NCBI RefSeq assembly: GCF_003026495.1
Contig: NZ_PYMA01000017.1
Coordinates: 62,001 to 126,000, forward strand
Length of the DNA: 64,000 nt
Direction of reading: 5' to 3'
Source: Photobacterium sanctipauli
GTDB lineage: Bacteria; Pseudomonadota; Gammaproteobacteria; Enterobacterales; Vibrionaceae
This document shows, in pieces, positions 16,182 to 24,449 of the stretch. Position numbers and translations under genes: made by a program. The notes under the pieces are model-generated. The model did no database searches. It was not told the DNA's origin and saw only the letters and a list, made by a program, of their open reading frames with translations. How positions within the stretch are numbered: position 1 is the stretch's first letter; every line of letters begins with the position of its first letter.

Positions 16182-17615
16182 ATGTCTACTACTAAAGCGC
16201 CACAGACGCTATACGAAAAAATCTATGATGCCCACGTTGCGGTTGCCGCGGAAGGCGAGAACCCTATCCTATACATCGATCGTCACTTGGTGCACGAAGT
16301 GACGTCGCCGCAAGCCTTTGACGGCTTGCGTGAAAAAGGCCGTAAGGTTCGCCAAGTCGGCAAAACCTTCGCCACCATGGACCATAACGTCTCTACCCAG
16401 ACCAAGGACATCAAAGCCTCAGGCGAGATGGCCCGCATCCAAATGGAGACACTGGCGAAAAACTGCGAAGAGTTCGGCGTTACCCTATATGACCTGAACC
16501 ACAAATACCAAGGCATCGTCCATGTCATGGGCCCAGAGCTGGGCATCACCCTACCGGGCATGACGATTGTATGCGGCGACTCCCATACCGCCACCCACGG
16601 TGCATTCGGCTCATTGGCGTTTGGTATCGGTACATCGGAAGTAGAACACGTACTGGCCACCCAGACCCTGAAGCAAGCCCGCGCCAAAACGATGAAAATC
16701 GAGGTCAAAGGCAAGGTCACAGAAGGCATTACCGCCAAGGACATCGTGCTGGCCATTATCGGCAAGACGACGGCAGCTGGCGGTACCGGCCACGTGGTTG
16801 AGTTCTGCGGTGAAGCGATCACCGACCTAACCATGGAAGGCCGTATGACGGTCTGTAACATGGCTATCGAGCTAGGCGCAAAAGCGGGCCTGATTGCCCC
16901 TGACCAAACCACGTTCGACTACATCAAGGATCGTAAATTCTCGCCAGCTGGCGGCGATCTAGAAGCGGCTATCGAATACTGGAAGACGCTAAAAACTGAC
17001 GACGATGCCGAGTTTGACACTGTTGTCATCTTGGATGCCAAAGACATCAAGCCACAGGTCACTTGGGGCACAAACCCAGGCCAAGTGATTGCCGTCGACC
17101 AGCCAATCCCGGGCCCGGCTGACTTTACCGATCCGGTAGAGCAAGCTTCTGCTGAAAAAGCACTGGCCTACATGGGCTTGGAAGCAGGCAAGAAGTTGTC
17201 TGATTTCAGCATCGACAAAGTATTTATTGGTTCTTGTACCAACTCGCGTATCGAAGACATGCGCGCGGCAGCTGCCATTGCCAAAGGCCGCAAAGTCGCT
17301 GCCAACGTGCAGGCATTGGTTGTGCCAGGATCGGAGCAAGTGAAGGCGCAGGCTGAACAAGAAGGACTGGATAAGATCTTCATCGAAGCTGGCTTTGAGT
17401 GGCGCCTACCGGGTTGTTCAATGTGTCTTGCAATGAACAATGACCGCCTAGGCCCAGGCGAGCGCTGTGCCTCAACCAGTAACCGAAACTTCGAAGGCCG
17501 CCAAGGCCGTGACGGTCGTACCCACCTAGTGAGCCCGGCAATGGCTGCAGCCGCCGCTTGTGCCGGTCACTTTGTTGACATTCGCGAACTAGAAAACGTT
17601 GCAGAAACGGCTTAA
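16182..17615 (+). CDS. leuC: 3-Isopropylmalate dehydratase large subunit
   Basis: Aconitase-family subunit carrying the [4Fe-4S] cluster; with LeuD it converts 2- to 3-isopropylmalate. 477 residues, about ten longer than E. coli LeuC, mostly at the N-terminus (MSTTKAPQTLYEK). Cluster ligands are Cys352 (GSCTNSR), Cys412 and Cys415 (GCSMC). The substrate motif CGDSHTATHGAFG is intact. AAGGAG precedes the start. Confidence 0.98.
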   Translation: MSTTKAPQTLYEKIYDAHVAVAAEGENPILYIDRHLVHEVTSPQAFDGLREKGRKVRQVGKTFATMDHNVSTQTKDIKASGEMARIQMETLAKNCEEFGVTLYDLNHKYQGIVHVMGPELGITLPGMTIVCGDSHTATHGAFGSLAFGIGTSEVEHVLATQTLKQARAKTMKIEVKGKVTEGITAKDIVLAIIGKTTAAGGTGHVVEFCGEAITDLTMEGRMTVCNMAIELGAKAGLIAPDQTTFDYIKDRKFSPAGGDLEAAIEYWKTLKTDDDAEFDTVVILDAKDIKPQVTWGTNPGQVIAVDQPIPGPADFTDPVEQASAEKALAYMGLEAGKKLSDFSIDKVFIGSCTNSRIEDMRAAAAIAKGRKVAANVQALVVPGSEQVKAQAEQEGLDKIFIEAGFEWRLPGCSMCLAMNNDRLGPGERCASTSNRNFEGRQGRDGRTHLVSPAMAAAAACAGHFVDIRELENVAETA

Positions 17616-17631
17616 GAAAAGGAACGAGATA

Positions 17632-18234
17632 ATGACAGGATTTAAACAACATACGGGCTTGGTCGTTCCATTGGATGCCGCGAACGTTGATACCGATGCC
17701 ATCATCCCTAAGCAGTTTCTGCAGAAAGTAACCCGCACCGGTTTCGGCAAGCACCTATTCCATGACTGGCGCTTCCTTGACGATGCCGGTGAGCAGCCAA
17801 ACCCTGAGTTTGTGATGAACGCACCACGCTACCAAGGGGCGAGTATCTTGCTGGCACGTGAAAACTTCGGCTGCGGCTCATCCCGCGAGCACGCGCCATG
17901 GGCACTGGCTGATTACGGTATCCAAGTGATGATCGCACCAAGTTTTGCCGACATTTTCTACGGCAACTCGATCAACAACCAAATGGTACCGGTTCGCCTG
18001 ACCGAGCAGGAAGTCGACGAGATCTTCCAGTATGTCGAAGCCAACGAAGGCGCTGAAGTCACCGTGGATTTGGAAGCCATGCTTGTGACTGCCAACGGTA
18101 AGCAGTACAGCTTCGAAATCGATGAGTTCCGTCGCCACTGCCTATTGAACGGCTTGGATAACATCGGCCTAACCTTGCAGCACGAAGACAAGATCGCAGC
18201 CTATGAGAGCAAAATCCCTGCCTTCTTGGCTTAA
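17632..18234 (+). CDS. leuD: 3-Isopropylmalate dehydratase small subunit
   Basis: Swivelling small subunit of isopropylmalate isomerase, 200 residues, the normal length. Start chosen at MTGFKQHTGL with AAGGAA upstream; an in-frame ATG 33 bases earlier would extend the reading frame into the leuC stop and is not needed. Hallmarks are NVDTDAIIPKQFL and the substrate-binding ENFGCGSSREHAPWAL. Last gene of the operon, followed by a strong terminator. Confidence 0.97.
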   Translation: MTGFKQHTGLVVPLDAANVDTDAIIPKQFLQKVTRTGFGKHLFHDWRFLDDAGEQPNPEFVMNAPRYQGASILLARENFGCGSSREHAPWALADYGIQVMIAPSFADIFYGNSINNQMVPVRLTEQEVDEIFQYVEANEGAEVTVDLEAMLVTANGKQYSFEIDEFRRHCLLNGLDNIGLTLQHEDKIAAYESKIPAFLA

Positions 18235-18253
18235 CGGCTAACGAAACCGCTAC

Positions 18254-18284
18254 AATACCCCGGCCACGGCCGGGGTATTTTTTT
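18254..18284 (+). terminator. Terminator of leuABCD
   Basis: AATACCCCGGCC (18254-18265) pairs with GGCCGGGGTATT (18268-18279), a perfect GC-rich 12-bp stem followed by a T-run. Confidence 0.95.
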
Positions 18285-18378
18285 ATCTTCATTGTAATAA
18301 ATCCGCCCGTCATAAGGTCTTTGTCTATCGAGGTAGTAACGCGCTTATATCCATACCGACCGAGAACGAGGAATCCCC

Positions 18379-19161
18379 ATGCCCCGACTACTTGCTTGCT
18401 TATTGTTGTTTTTCTCCAGCCTAGTCCTTGCCGCGCCCAAAGCCGACCTGTGGCCATACTGGCAGCAGCATAACGCCAGCAGCCAGAAGGTGGTCGACCA
18501 CCAGCGCTGGCAAGTGCTGCTTGATAAGTACCTGGTCGTCCAACCCAAGCAGACCCTGTTCCGTTACAAGGCGGTCAGTGATGCTGACAAGTACGAACTA
18601 GACCGCTACCTTAGGGATCTCGGCGCAGTGGATCCCCGCCAGCTAAACCGTCGCGAGCAGTTCGCCTATTGGGTCAACCTTTACAATGCCCTTACCGTAC
18701 AGTTGATCCTTGATAACTACCCGCTCAAGTCCATCACCAAACTGGGGGGATTTTTCAGTTTCGGGCCATGGGACGAAAAACTCGTGACAGTCGACGGGCA
18801 AAAGCTCTCGCTTAACGATATCGAGCACCGGATTTTACGCCCGATCTGGCGCGATCCCCGGATCCATTATGCCGTCAACTGTGCCAGCCTCGGCTGCCCG
18901 GACTTGCAACCAACCGTCTTTACCGCCAGCAACCATCAGGCCCTGCTGGATAAAGCGGCCAACCGCTTCATCAACAGCAGCAAAGGCGTCAGCCCGTCAG
19001 GCAGCAGCACTCGCTTGTCATCAATCTATGACTGGTATGGCAGCGACTTTGGCAGCAAACGCCAACTGCAAGCGCATATCAACCAGTACCGGCAGGGCAG
19101 TCCCGTCACGCTCGGCAAGGTCAGCTACGATTACAACTGGTCGCTCAACGAGGCAAAATAA
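18379..19161 (+). CDS. Periplasmic DUF547-domain protein
   Basis: 260 residues with a Sec signal peptide (MPRLLACLLLFFSSLVLA, cleavage likely before APKA). The rest is a DUF547 domain, recognised by REQFAYWVNLYNALTV, the block DPRIHYAVNCASLGCPDL, and YDWYGSDF near the end. DUF547 proteins are widespread secreted proteins without an established function; the conserved Cys/Asn block has been likened to a thiol-based active site (inference). GAGGAAT lies 7 bases before the ATG. It stands alone between the leu terminator and thiB. Confidence 0.85.
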   Translation: MPRLLACLLLFFSSLVLAAPKADLWPYWQQHNASSQKVVDHQRWQVLLDKYLVVQPKQTLFRYKAVSDADKYELDRYLRDLGAVDPRQLNRREQFAYWVNLYNALTVQLILDNYPLKSITKLGGFFSFGPWDEKLVTVDGQKLSLNDIEHRILRPIWRDPRIHYAVNCASLGCPDLQPTVFTASNHQALLDKAANRFINSSKGVSPSGSSTRLSSIYDWYGSDFGSKRQLQAHINQYRQGSPVTLGKVSYDYNWSLNEAK

Positions 19162-19283
19162 TGGCAACCTTGAGGGTATTGATAGCGCCGATTAATGGAT
19201 GGCGGCCGTTTTATGCTGGCAAGCAATAGGCTGTCACATTACAATAGCACTCGTTCTCATTCACGGTTACCACCGTTACCCAC

Positions 19284-19314
19284 CTCCTCTTGCCGGATGC
19301 GAGAGATTCAGGAG
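19284..19314 (+). promoter_or_regulatory. Possible hairpin covering the thiB ribosome site
   Basis: CTCCT (19284-19288) can pair with AGGAG (19310-19314), which is the thiB Shine-Dalgarno sequence, and CTCT/AGAG can extend the stem inside. The structure could mask translation start. It is short, and no TPP-riboswitch core is seen. Confidence 0.3.
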
Positions 19315-19320
19315 CGCACA

Positions 19321-20307
19321 GTGAAAAAGCTATTACCTATCATTACTTTGGCAATGTCAGCTAATTCGGCAATGGCTGCCGACAATACCCTCACCGTATA
19401 CACTTACAGCTCTTTTGCCTCAGACTGGGGGCCGGGCCCGGCCATTGAGCAGGCTTTCGAAGCCCAGTGCGATTGCGATTTGAACTTAGTGGCGCTTGAT
19501 GACGGGGTATCCATCCTCAACCGTGTCCGCCTTGAAGGAAAAAGCAGCAAAGCCGATATTCTTCTCGGCCTAGACAATAACCTCTTGAGCGAAGCAAAGA
19601 AAACCGGCCTGCTCGCCGAGCACGGTATGGATACCGGCAAGGTAGCCCTACCCAATGGTTGGTCCGACACGACATTTGTGCCATACGACTATGGCTACTT
19701 TGCTTTCGTCTACGACAGCAGCAAGCTGGCCTCGCCGCCCAAGAGCCTTGACGAGTTAGTCACCCGCGATGATATCAGCATCATCTACCAAGATCCGCGT
19801 ACCTCGACGCCGGGGCAAGGGTTGATGCTTTGGATGAAGTCGGTTTATGGCGACGAAGCAGCACAGGCATGGCAACAGCTGGCAAAGAAAACGGTCACCG
19901 TCACCAAGGGTTGGTCGGAAGCATATAGCATGTTCCTAAAAGGCGAGGCCGATATGGTGCTCTCCTACACCACCTCACCGGCTTATCACTTGATTGCGGA
20001 AAACGAAGCCAAATACAAGGCGGCCGATTTTAGTGAAGGCCACTACATGCAAGTTGAGGTTGCCGCGAAATTAAAAAATAGTCCGAACCAAAAACTGGCC
20101 GATGAGTTCATGGCATTTATTCTGACCCCGGCTTTCCAGCAAGCGATTCCGACGGGCAACTGGATGTACCCGGTTACCGACCAGGCATTACCGGAGGGAT
20201 TTGAAAAGCTAACCATTCCATCAAAAACACTGGAGTTCAGTGCCGATGAAGTTGCTTCCCAACGCCGCAGTTGGATACGCGAATGGCAACAAGCGCTAAC
20301 GCAGTAG
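19321..20307 (+). CDS. thiB: Thiamine ABC transporter, periplasmic binding protein
   Basis: Binds thiamine, thiamine phosphate and thiamine diphosphate in the periplasm. The likely start is GTG (VKKLLPIITLAMSANSAMA, a clean signal peptide) six bases after AGGAG, giving 328 residues against 327 in E. coli; the in-frame ATG at 19195 would place 42 extra residues ahead of the signal peptide. Family blocks include TVYTYSSFASDWGPGPAIEQAFE, the Asp-rich ILLGLDNNLL, and YDYGYFAFVYD. First gene of thiBPQ. Confidence 0.95.
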   Translation: MKKLLPIITLAMSANSAMAADNTLTVYTYSSFASDWGPGPAIEQAFEAQCDCDLNLVALDDGVSILNRVRLEGKSSKADILLGLDNNLLSEAKKTGLLAEHGMDTGKVALPNGWSDTTFVPYDYGYFAFVYDSSKLASPPKSLDELVTRDDISIIYQDPRTSTPGQGLMLWMKSVYGDEAAQAWQQLAKKTVTVTKGWSEAYSMFLKGEADMVLSYTTSPAYHLIAENEAKYKAADFSEGHYMQVEVAAKLKNSPNQKLADEFMAFILTPAFQQAIPTGNWMYPVTDQALPEGFEKLTIPSKTLEFSADEVASQRRSWIREWQQALTQ

Positions 20308-20320
20308 TAGGCACTTACTT

Positions 20321-21916
20321 TTGAATACCCGCAACACCTCTGCTCTGCCCGGCTTGCTCACCGCCGGGCTGATCTTGTGCCTCGTGATCAGTGCTATTGC
20401 CACCTTGATTGGCGAGGCGCAAGTGCTCGATATCGGCTCCCTTTGGCATGATAGCTACCTGCGCCATGTAACAGGCTTTACCTTTAAACAAGCCTTGCTC
20501 TCGACCCTGCTCAGCGTCCTGCCTGCCATGCCGGTGGCCTATGCCCTATCGCGTCGCCAATTTCCAGGCAAAGCGCTGCTTATTCGGCTATTTGCCTTGA
20601 CCTTGGTATTGCCGGTGTTGGTTGCCGTGTTTGGTTTATTGGCCATCTACGGTAAAAGCGGCCTACTCTCCCAGCTACTCCATTGGCTGGGCTGGCAAGG
20701 CACGCTCTCTATTTATGGCCTGAACGGTATCTTGCTTGCGCACGTATTCCTCAATTTGCCACTGGCTACCCGCCTGCTATACCAAAGCCTTGAGGGGATA
20801 CCGACAGAGCAGCACCAGTTGGCAGCCCAGCTCGGACTGTCCAGCTGGCATACGTTCCGTTTTGTGGCTTGGCCACGGCTACGCCAGCAGCTTCCCCATG
20901 CTATCAGCCTTGTCTTCATGCTGTGCTTTACCAGCTTTGCGGTGGTCATGTCGCTCGGCGGCGGCCCCAAGGCAACCACCATCGAGCTGGCCATCTACCA
21001 AGCACTTCGCTACGACTTCGATCTTGCCGGCGGGGCCATACTCGCCTTGTGGCAAATGCTGCTGTGCGCCAGCTTGGTGCTCATCACCCAACGTTTTGCC
21101 AAGCCGCTGGCAACCAGCAGCCACAATACCACCCCGCAACGGCTCGCCCACTTCGATAGCCTGCGCTCAAAGTGCTGGGACGCCTGCTGGATTGTGCTTG
21201 TGATGGGCTTGGTGCTGCCCCCATTGGCTGCCGTGGTCGTCGCAGGGCTAAACCCACAAACCTTCCCCCTTCTGGTGGAGCCCAGCCTATGGCAAGCGAT
21301 TACTCACTCACTTCAAATCGCTTTTCTGGCCTGTGTTTTATCCTTGCTAGCAGGCATCTGTATTTTGCTGACCAGCAGGCAATGGCGGCTCCATGCACAA
21401 AAATGGCGGGCAGACGGCCTGGAGCTTGTCGGCACCATTATATTGGTCACGCCAGGGTTAGTACTGAGCACGGGGATCTTCCTGCTGCTTCGCCAGCATA
21501 CCGATGTGTTTGCAGCCGCGTTCTGGGTCGTCGTTGCCGTTAATGCCCTAATGGCACTGCCTTATGTGCTGAAGACGCTCAGCCAGCCCATGCTGCATAT
21601 TGCCCAGCAATATGATCAGCTCTGCCAGAGCCTTGGCATGTCCGGTGTTGCGCGCCTCAAACTGGTTGAGTGGCGGGCATTGAAAAAACCGATAGCCCAA
21701 GCCATGGCAATTGGCTTCGTGCTATCGCTCGGCGATTTGGGGGCCATCGCCCTGTTTGGCAGCCAGGACTTTCAAACACTGCCCCTTTACCTATTCCAGC
21801 TACTTGGCAGCTACCAAATGGATGCCGCCGCCGTTGCTGCCCTGATCTTATTGCTACTCAGCCTTGGGATCTTCAGCCTTGTGGAAAAAATCGTGATCCG
21901 GAAACCGACATGCTAG
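20321..21916 (+). CDS. thiP: Thiamine ABC transporter permease
   Basis: Fused double permease, 531 residues with about twelve membrane helices. Both halves carry the EAA-type cytoplasmic loop that contacts ThiQ: QLAAQLGLSSWHTFRFVAWPRL and QLCQSLGMSGVARLKLVEW. The start appears to be TTG at 20321: there is no in-frame ATG until codon 70, the frame is open only to the thiB end, and TAGG lies about 10 bases upstream. It starts 13 bases after thiB and overlaps thiQ by 7 bases. Confidence 0.93.
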   Translation: MNTRNTSALPGLLTAGLILCLVISAIATLIGEAQVLDIGSLWHDSYLRHVTGFTFKQALLSTLLSVLPAMPVAYALSRRQFPGKALLIRLFALTLVLPVLVAVFGLLAIYGKSGLLSQLLHWLGWQGTLSIYGLNGILLAHVFLNLPLATRLLYQSLEGIPTEQHQLAAQLGLSSWHTFRFVAWPRLRQQLPHAISLVFMLCFTSFAVVMSLGGGPKATTIELAIYQALRYDFDLAGGAILALWQMLLCASLVLITQRFAKPLATSSHNTTPQRLAHFDSLRSKCWDACWIVLVMGLVLPPLAAVVVAGLNPQTFPLLVEPSLWQAITHSLQIAFLACVLSLLAGICILLTSRQWRLHAQKWRADGLELVGTIILVTPGLVLSTGIFLLLRQHTDVFAAAFWVVVAVNALMALPYVLKTLSQPMLHIAQQYDQLCQSLGMSGVARLKLVEWRALKKPIAQAMAIGFVLSLGDLGAIALFGSQDFQTLPLYLFQLLGSYQMDAAAVAALILLLLSLGIFSLVEKIVIRKPTC

Positions 21917-22632
21917 AGCTAAAGCAACTTTGCCATATCTACCGCCCAGCGACATGCAGGGGCGAGGCCACCCGGCTTTGTTTCGACCTTGAAGTTAACA
22001 AGGGTGATATCGTGGCCTTGATTGGCCCTAGCGGTGCTGGCAAGAGCACCTTGCTGGCGATGGTGGCCGGCTTTTTGCTGCCTGATAGTGGCCGCTTGCT
22101 TATCGAGGGCAGCAATGTCGAGCACCTTCACCCGGCAAAACGTCCGCTCTCCATCTTGTTTCAAGAGCACAATCTTTTTCCCCACCTGAGCGTGTTTGAA
22201 AACATCGGTTTGGGCCTGCATCCCGGGCTTAAGCTTGATGCCAGCCAAAAAGAAGAGATTGTCGTCGCGGCCGCCAAGGTGGGGTTACAAAATTACCTTG
22301 AGCGCCTACCCGAGCAACTTTCCGGCGGCCAGCGGCAACGTGTCGCGCTGGCCCGTTGCCTGCTGAGAAAACGACCATTGCTATTGCTCGACGAGCCCTT
22401 CTCGGCACTGGATCCGGCTCTGCACCAAGAAATGCTGGAACTCGTTAGAAAACTTGCCAACGAGCAAGGGACTACCGTATTAATGGTCACCCACAGCCCG
22501 GATGACGCCCTGAAGATTGCCGATAAGTGTGCCTTTATTGATCAAGGCACCATCAAGGTTTTCGGCTCCGCGAGGGAGCTGATAGAGGCACCGCAGGATG
22601 ACGCACTCAAGCGCTACCTTGGGCAGCGTTAA
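21910..22632 (+). CDS. thiQ: Thiamine ABC transporter ATPase
   Basis: ATP-binding subunit, 240 residues. Walker A is GPSGAGKS (39-46), followed by the Q-loop ILFQEHNLFPHLSV, signature LSGGQRQRVALARC, Walker B LLLLDEPFSALD, and the switch His in VTHSPDDAL. Start chosen at MLELKQLCHIYRP, which overlaps the end of thiP (ATGCTAG); the reading frame is open further upstream but that part is thiP sequence in another frame. Last gene of thiBPQ. Confidence 0.95.
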   Translation: MLELKQLCHIYRPATCRGEATRLCFDLEVNKGDIVALIGPSGAGKSTLLAMVAGFLLPDSGRLLIEGSNVEHLHPAKRPLSILFQEHNLFPHLSVFENIGLGLHPGLKLDASQKEEIVVAAAKVGLQNYLERLPEQLSGGQRQRVALARCLLRKRPLLLLDEPFSALDPALHQEMLELVRKLANEQGTTVLMVTHSPDDALKIADKCAFIDQGTIKVFGSARELIEAPQDDALKRYLGQR

Positions 22633-22661
22633 CCATTTAGGCGAACAACATTCGATGATGG

Positions 22662-22691
22662 AAAAAGGGCTGGCTATCACCAGCCAGCCCC
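22662..22691 (-). terminator. Terminator between convergent thiQ and PIN-PhoH genes
   Basis: GGGCTGGCT (22667-22675), loop ATCACC, AGCCAGCCC (22682-22690). On the minus strand the stem is followed by TTTTT, so it ends the PIN-PhoH gene; thiQ transcripts meet it too. Confidence 0.88.
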
Positions 22692-22724
22692 TTGTAATTG
22701 GGTCGTGAACCTACAGGGTTGGGA

Positions 22725-24101
22725 TTAAAGGTTCTCTTCCGCAAATTCTGCCAAACGGCTGCGGACGACGCCGTTGAGATAAATATTGGCACTGCCCTCG
22801 AAGTTTTTGAAACGCTCGACAATGTAGGTCAAGCCCGAGGTAACGGGAGAAAGGTAACTGGAATCGATTTGCGCCAAGTTACCGGAGCAAACAAGCTTGG
22901 TGCCTTCCCCACAGCGGGTAATGATGGTCTTGATCTGTGAGGCGGTTAAGTTCTGGCACTCATCCAACAGCACAAAGGCATTCTGGATTGAGCGTCCACG
23001 CATAAAGTTTATCGACTTGAACTGGATATTCGCTTTGTCGTAAATGTATTTCATCGAGCCATCGGTGCACACGTCGTTCTTGTGCAATGCCTCCATGGTG
23101 TCCGTCACGGCCGCGAGCCATGGCATCATTTTTTCTTCTTCGGTACCCGGTAGATAACCAATCGACTCGGCAATTTCCGGGGTGTTGCGGGTCACGATTA
23201 TCTTGTCGTACATCCCTTTTTCAATCACCTGCTCCAATGCAGCAGCCATGGCCAGGATGGTTTTACCACACCCCGCAGGGCCGGTCAGAATCACCAAGTC
23301 GATACTCGGATCCATCATCGCATCGAGCGCCATCCCCTGGTAGATATTCTTAGGGTGGATGCCCCATGCCTGGCGGTGCATCATACGCTCGTGGCCAATG
23401 TCTTTCAGAGTAAGGGTATCCTCGTTTATTGACTGGACACGGCCGGCAAAGTCAGACTCCTCATCGATTAAGTACTGGTTGATAAAAGGCGTATCGAAAA
23501 GATCAGCCGGTAGGGTGTGCAGGGTAGAGCGGCCACGGCTTTCCGAGTGGCATTCGCCAACCCCTTCCCAGAAGTTGCCTTCGAACTTGTAAAAGCCCTT
23601 GGTCAGCAATTTCACGTCATCAATCAGCTGATCCGAGCGATAGTCATCGACATGGTATACCCCCGCCCCCTTGGCGCGTAGGCGCATGTTGATGTCTTTG
23701 GTGATGAGCACCACTTCTCGGGGTGCATAGTGTGCCTGTAGATACAGGACACCATTGAGGATCCGGTTATCCCCGGCCTTGTCGGCAAAGGCATGTACCG
23801 TCTCGGTTACCTCATAATCGGCAAAAATAGCGATGGTCCCGGCGTCTTCTCCTTGCTTGTGAAATGGGATCCCTTCGGCAATTTGCTCTGGTGTTGCATC
23901 ATGGAAGATATCCTCCAGCGCACGGATGGCCACACGGGCGTCGCGAGAAACATCACGCTTGCTGTCTTTGATGCGATCGAGCTCTTCAAGCACCGTCATC
24001 GGAATAACGACGTCATGCTCTTTGAAGGAGTAAATGGCGAGGGGTTCGTGAAGTAGAATATTGGTGTCCAGTACAAAGACTTTCCGTCCAACTTCATCCA
24101 T
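22725..24101 (-). CDS. PIN-domain/PhoH-family ATPase (PhoH2/YlaK type)
   Basis: 458-residue fusion of an N-terminal PIN ribonuclease-like domain (VFVLDTNILLHEP, metal-binding Asp12; VLITKDINMRLRAKG) and a C-terminal PhoH P-loop ATPase (Walker A GPAGCGKT around 274-281, Walker B AFVLLDECQNLT, then SGNLAQIDS). PhoH2 proteins are described as RNA-unwinding and -cleaving enzymes, in mycobacteria linked to a toxin-antitoxin operon; there is no antitoxin gene next to this one. Excellent ribosome site AAGGAGG 6 bases before the ATG. Transcribed divergently from rapA. Confidence 0.9.
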   Translation of the reverse strand: MDEVGRKVFVLDTNILLHEPLAIYSFKEHDVVIPMTVLEELDRIKDSKRDVSRDARVAIRALEDIFHDATPEQIAEGIPFHKQGEDAGTIAIFADYEVTETVHAFADKAGDNRILNGVLYLQAHYAPREVVLITKDINMRLRAKGAGVYHVDDYRSDQLIDDVKLLTKGFYKFEGNFWEGVGECHSESRGRSTLHTLPADLFDTPFINQYLIDEESDFAGRVQSINEDTLTLKDIGHERMMHRQAWGIHPKNIYQGMALDAMMDPSIDLVILTGPAGCGKTILAMAAALEQVIEKGMYDKIIVTRNTPEIAESIGYLPGTEEEKMMPWLAAVTDTMEALHKNDVCTDGSMKYIYDKANIQFKSINFMRGRSIQNAFVLLDECQNLTASQIKTIITRCGEGTKLVCSGNLAQIDSSYLSPVTSGLTYIVERFKNFEGSANIYLNGVVRSRLAEFAEENL

Positions 24102-24449
24102 AGGTACCTCCTTGGTATCAAGTTAACGGTAAAAATACCGTCGTTTTCTAAGCATCAGCCAAATCGCTGCTGTTACTATTAAAGACCGGAGATAATGAAA
24201 TAAATGTGACACTTAGATAATGCGAGTTTCTTGCCACTTTAGCCGTGACCTTGCTCACAGCATGCAGTAACATTACTCCCCTTTTTTACCGGTGCGATTT
24301 CTGGCTTACACTTATATACCGACAACTTTGCCAATCGGCACATAGTTTTCTTGCTGTTGTACGGTATTACTTTGAGTGTAGTTCAATAATGCCAGCACAT
24401 CGGTTTAGCATTCTCCTTAATATCAAATAATTAGAAGGTTTTAACCACT
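24102..24449. other. Divergent intergenic region, PIN-PhoH gene and rapA
   Basis: 348 bases holding both promoters. I see no confident promoter pair, operator or small gene; a 61-codon plus-strand frame within it has no ribosome site or recognisable product. The region before rapA has only AGAAGG about 10 bases from the start. Confidence 0.4.

Noticed and set aside
19162..19320. TPP riboswitch before thiB
   Set aside because: Searched by eye for the conserved CTGAGA and ACCTGATC elements; neither is present.
24245..24430. 61-codon frame between the PIN-PhoH gene and rapA
   Set aside because: No ribosome site, Cys/Leu-rich random-looking sequence; not a credible antitoxin.
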